Shown here piece by piece: positions 23,834 to 26,142 of a stretch of DNA of 26,142 nt (within the stretch, counting starts at the first letter, position 1; the number at the start of each line of letters is the position of its first letter). The position numbers and the translations under genes were made by a program. Source of the DNA: UBA3946 sp002385755 (lineage in GTDB: Bacteria; Bacillota_I; Bacilli_A; ML615J-28; CAG-698); contig JBMNLX010000008.1 of NCBI GenBank assembly GCA_050953085.1, positions 1-26,142 of the forward strand. Reading direction: 5' to 3'. The notes under the pieces are model-generated. The model was not told the DNA's origin, made no database searches, and saw nothing but the letters and a program-made list of their open reading frames with translations.

Positions 23834-23856
23834 ATTTTTATTCATCTCCTTTTTAT

Positions 23857-23885
23857 ATTTTATCACATTTGGCGGCGACTTTCAA
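23857..23885 (-). promoter_or_regulatory. Promoter of the racemase-like/sirtuin pair
   Basis: Minus strand TTGAAA (23880-23885), 17-base spacer ending TGA, then TAAAAT (23857-23862). Good -35 and an extended -10. Confidence 0.7.
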
Positions 23886-23886
23886 A

Positions 23887-23930
23887 TAAAAATCGCTTAT
23901 CGAAATTATCCGGCATCGTAAAGCGATTGA
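23887..23930 (-). terminator. Second hairpin abutting the racemase promoter
   Basis: Minus strand AATCGCTT...AAGCGATT (plus an inner CGA/TCG) followed by TTTTATTTG. It ends at the -35 box. It may be a back-up terminator for the nitroreductase transcript or a regulatory stem. Confidence 0.4.
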
Positions 23931-23945
23931 CAAATATGAAGCAAT

Positions 23946-23980
23946 AAAAAAAACCGATAAATCTGAACTAGATTTACCGG
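23946..23980 (-). terminator. Terminator of the nitroreductase gene
   Basis: Minus strand CCGGTAAATCT/AGATTTATCGG (11 bp with one G-U), 5-base loop, then TTTTTTTTATT, about 50 bases after the gene's stop. Confidence 0.85.
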
Positions 23981-24027
23981 CGCGCATACCAAATAAGCGT
24001 GATTTACGAATACATGGAAAAATATTT

Positions 24028-24633
24028 TTATTCCGCGAGAACGATCACTCGCTCGTCGATCGGCTGGAATGATTTCTCGCCGTCGGGCGCGTCAAAAGCC
24101 CCGAACGGCATTTGAGCGACCAACACCCAATTTTCCGGTATTTCCGAAACGTTTTCTTACCGCTTCGTCTATCACGGGGTCGTAATGCTGAAGGGAAGCG
24201 CCGAGGCCGTTTTCCGCTAGCGCCGTCCAGACGCCGATCTGTAGCATCGCCGAGCCATGAGCGCTCCAAACCCGGAACTTCTCTTTATAAAGGGGAAATT
24301 TTTCCTCCAGACCGCGGACGACCGAATAGTCTTCGTAGAACAAGACGGTCCCGAAGGCGTCCTTAAAGGCCTGCATTTTCTTCTCCGTCGGCGCGAAAGA
24401 CTGCCCGGCGGAATCACTTTCCTGATTTTCTTCTTTCGTTTAAGTCCCAAAAATCCTCGTGGGCTTTATCAACAACGCGACGAGCCGACCCGATTGCGAG
24501 TTAAAACGCCGACGGGGTATGCTTCGTAACCTCTTCAATCAAACTTAATTTCTTCTTTGGAGAGCGGCGATTCCTTTTTCAAAGCGTAACGCGAGCGCCG
24601 CCCTTTTAAGAGTTCAATGTATTGCTTTTTCAT
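24028..24633 (-). pseudogene. Nitroreductase-family oxidoreductase, several frameshifts
   Basis: FMN-dependent, about 201 residues once rebuilt. M-K-K-Q-Y-I-E-L-L-K-G-R-R-S-R-Y-A-L, then V-T-K-H-T-P-S-A-F-N-S-Q-S-G-R-L-V-A-L-L-D-K-A-H and F-G-T-V-L-F-Y-E-D-Y. G-L-G-A-S-L-Q-H-Y-D-P-V-I-D-E and W-V-L-V-A-Q-M-P-F-G follow. These blocks belong to the subgroup around yeast Frm2/Hbn1 and its bacterial relatives, whose natural substrates are uncertain. Breaks near 24,145, 24,430, 24,490, 24,515 and 24,545. GGAGGCAAAATC precedes the ATG at 24633. Divergent from the fumarase genes. Confidence 0.85.
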
Positions 24634-24692
24634 GATTTTGCCTCCTTTGCCTATATTTTACCACAAAACAATTGTTACTATCACATATTTGC

Positions 24693-24720
24693 TTGCACTT
24701 TTACCGATTAATGATATAAT
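24693..24720 (+). promoter_or_regulatory. Promoter of the fumarase genes
   Basis: TTGCAC (24693-24698), 16-base spacer ending TGA, then TATAAT (24715-24720), an extended -10, 20 bases before the start codon. Confidence 0.75.
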
Positions 24721-24739
24721 AAAAAAAACGGAGGTTATC

Positions 24740-25578
24740 ATGCGCGTAATAGATTTAGTCACGGTAAGCGACGCCGTCCGCGCCCTGCTTCTCGAATGCG
24801 CCTTTAGAGCCGGACCGGATTAAAGGCAAAATTAAGGAAGCTCTCGATAAGGAAGAGAGCGCGCTCGGGAAAGACGTCCTTTCACAAATCATAAACAACC
24901 ACGAAATCGCCGAAAACGAGGAGATCCCCTTTGTCAGGATACCGGCCAGGTCGTGGTATTCCTCGAAGTCGGCGGCAAGGTCGTCTTTAAGGGCGACATC
25001 GAGGCCGCCGTCACGATGGCGTGCGCGGGCTTACGCGGAAGGGTATTTGCGGAAATCGGTCGGTCGGATGCCCGATTTTGCGGGAAAACACCGGCGATAA
25101 CGCGCCGGCGATTATTCACGCGAAAATAACAAACGGGGATAAGCTTAAGATCACGGTCGTCCCGAAAGGCGGCGGCGCCGAGAACATGAGCGCCGTCAAA
25201 ATGCTAACCCCCGCCGCCGGCGAGGAGGAATTATCAATTTCGTTCTTGAGACGGTCCGAAACGCCGGAGGAAAGCCTGCCCGCCCCTTATCGTCGGCGTC
25301 GGCATTGGCGGGAATCTGGAAAAAGCGCCGCTTTGGCAAAAGAAGCATTGCTCCGCGACCTTTACGATAGTTCCCCGCTTCCCGCAGATCTGCGACCTTG
25401 AGGAAAAGATTCTCGCGAAGATTAATGAGACCGGGATCGGCCCGATGGGCTACGGCGGGCGCGTTACCGCCCCCTGGCGGTGAAAATCAACACCTTCCCC
25501 TGTCATATCGCGAGTCTCCCGGTCGCCGTGAACCTCCAATGTCACGTCGCGCGTCATAAAACGATATTTTGTAGGTAA
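24740..25578 (+). pseudogene. Class I fumarate hydratase, alpha subunit, several frameshifts
   Basis: Iron-sulfur hydro-lyase interconverting fumarate and malate; the closely related L-tartrate dehydratase alpha cannot be excluded. The rebuilt chain of about 280 residues runs G-K-D-V-L-S-Q-I, then C-Q-D-T-G-Q-V-V-V-F (first cluster cysteine), G-C-P-I-L-R-E-N-T-G-D-N-A-P-A, and P-K-G-G-G-A-E-N-M-S-A. G-V-G-I-G-G, G-P-M-G-Y-G-G and C-H-I-A-S-L-P-V-A-V-N follow. Start ATG at 24740 with GGAGGTTATC. At least six single-base breaks, for example near 24,815, 24,930, 25,015, 25,230, 25,290, 25,385 and 25,470. The beta subunit follows 4 bases after its stop. Confidence 0.87.
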
Positions 25579-25582
25579 AGAT

Positions 25583-26106
25583 ATGAAAAGAATAAAATTG
25601 CCGATAGATGATAAGACAATCGAAAGTTTAAAAAGCGGGGACGCCGCGCTCTTGAGCGGAACCCTTTATACCGCCCGCGACGCCGCGCACAAGCGCCTGA
25701 CCCGCGCTCTTTCGGCCGGGAGACGCGCTTCCTTTCGACTTGAAGACATCGACCGTCTATTACGTCGGGCCCTCCCCGGCAAAACCGGACCGTCCGGTCG
25801 GCGCCGCCGGGCCGACGACTGCGGCGCGGATGGATTCGTACGCGGAGATTTTAATCCCGGCCGATTAAAAATCATGATCGGGAAAGGACCAAGGTCCAGA
25901 GCGAATCAAGGAATTGATCGCGAGACATAAAGGCCTCTACCTGACGCCACCGGTGGTGTCGCCGCCCTATTGGCGAAGGCGATTAAAAGCTGCGAGCTTA
26001 TCGCTTACCCCGACCTTGGTCCGGAAGCCATTTACCGGCTTGAGGTCGAGGATTTTCCGTCGTCGTCGCCTATGACTGCCGCGGCAACGATATCTTTAAC
26101 TGGTGA
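25583..26106 (+). pseudogene. Class I fumarate hydratase, beta subunit, several frameshifts
   Basis: Partner of the preceding subunit. M-K-R-I-K-L-P-I-D-D-K-T-I-E-S-L-K-S-G-D, L-L-S-G-T-L-Y-T-A-R-D-A-A-H-K-R, then in other frames Y-Y-V-G-P-S-P-A-K-P, G-A-A-G-P-T-T-A-A-R-M-D-S-Y and M-I-G-K-G-P-R-S. G-G-V-A-A-L-L-A-K-A-I and E-A-I-Y-R-L-E-V-E-D-F-P match the family's ends. The end may be at 26106 (TGA), or about 20 bases later if one more base is missing. Breaks near 25,720, 25,770, 25,810, 25,865, 25,890, 25,945 and 26,058. Confidence 0.82.
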
Positions 26107-26142
26107 AAGACCGTCAATCCTAAAAAAGAATGAACAATTACA
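26107..26142. other. Right edge, no gene seen
   Basis: The last 36 bases are purine-rich with short A-runs. They may hold the final codons of the fumarase beta subunit in another frame; nothing else can be supported. Confidence 0.3.

Noticed and set aside
18691..26106. Alternative genetic code or programmed frameshifting as the reason for the broken genes
   Set aside because: TGA clearly serves as stop in intact genes (ATGA overlaps of thyA, folA and plsC). The breaks are shifts in both directions at varied sites, not readthrough at a shared slippery motif.
1..26142. CRISPR array, toxin-antitoxin or anti-phage system
   Set aside because: No regularly spaced repeats, cas-like or toxin-antitoxin pairs seen. 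The sirtuin is a short stand-alone deacylase form without the extra domains of Sir2 defence proteins.

Overview
The window looks like Bacillota-type DNA from an organism using the standard code: TGA ends genes, as in the ATGA junctions of thyA/folA and folA/plsC. Evidence for Bacillota is a c-di-AMP (ydaO-yuaA class) riboswitch, a BmrC/BmrD-type ABC exporter pair, a pdp-type nucleoside phosphorylase, a pair of CotF-like coat proteins and strong GGAGG ribosome binding sites. A finer placement is not supported by the sequence alone. Two segments differ in character: positions 1 to about 4,940 are AT-rich, and the rest is visibly more GC-rich.

Left segment (1-4,940): a minus-strand arsenic resistance operon arsR-arsD-arsA-(DUF2703 Cys-rich protein)-acr3-arsC with a near-consensus promoter and candidate operator. 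Just upstream of it are a terminator and the last 41 codons of a large serine recombinase, so the operon probably arrived on a mobile element. The arsC reading frame is complete except that its start is out of frame.

Middle segment (4,950-18,600): intact chromosomal genes. On the minus strand are a membrane metallophosphoesterase and a GH3 lipoprotein (one operon); a pdp, ABC, ABC, MgtC run; a 96-residue membrane protein behind the c-di-AMP riboswitch; and the translationally coupled thyA-folA-plsC operon. On the plus strand are two tandem leucine tRNAs and a histidine phosphatase whose start overlaps the end of a small VOC-like fragment.

Right segment (18,690-26,142): almost every gene is recognisable but interrupted by one or more single-base indels, many in homopolymers: a small Gln/Asn-rich protein, trmL, queG, a MATE transporter, two CotF-like proteins, a sirtuin, a divergent glutamate-racemase-like protein, a nitroreductase and the two subunits of a class I fumarase. 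Motifs and promoters are preserved across the breaks, so I favour uncorrected sequence error over true gene decay, but the sequence alone cannot settle it.

The most interesting biology is the riboswitch upstream of an unrecognised two-helix membrane protein. Next are the racemase-like/sirtuin gene pair, the queG-trmL wobble-base modification pair, and the ars island boundary. I found no CRISPR array and no recognisable new defence system.
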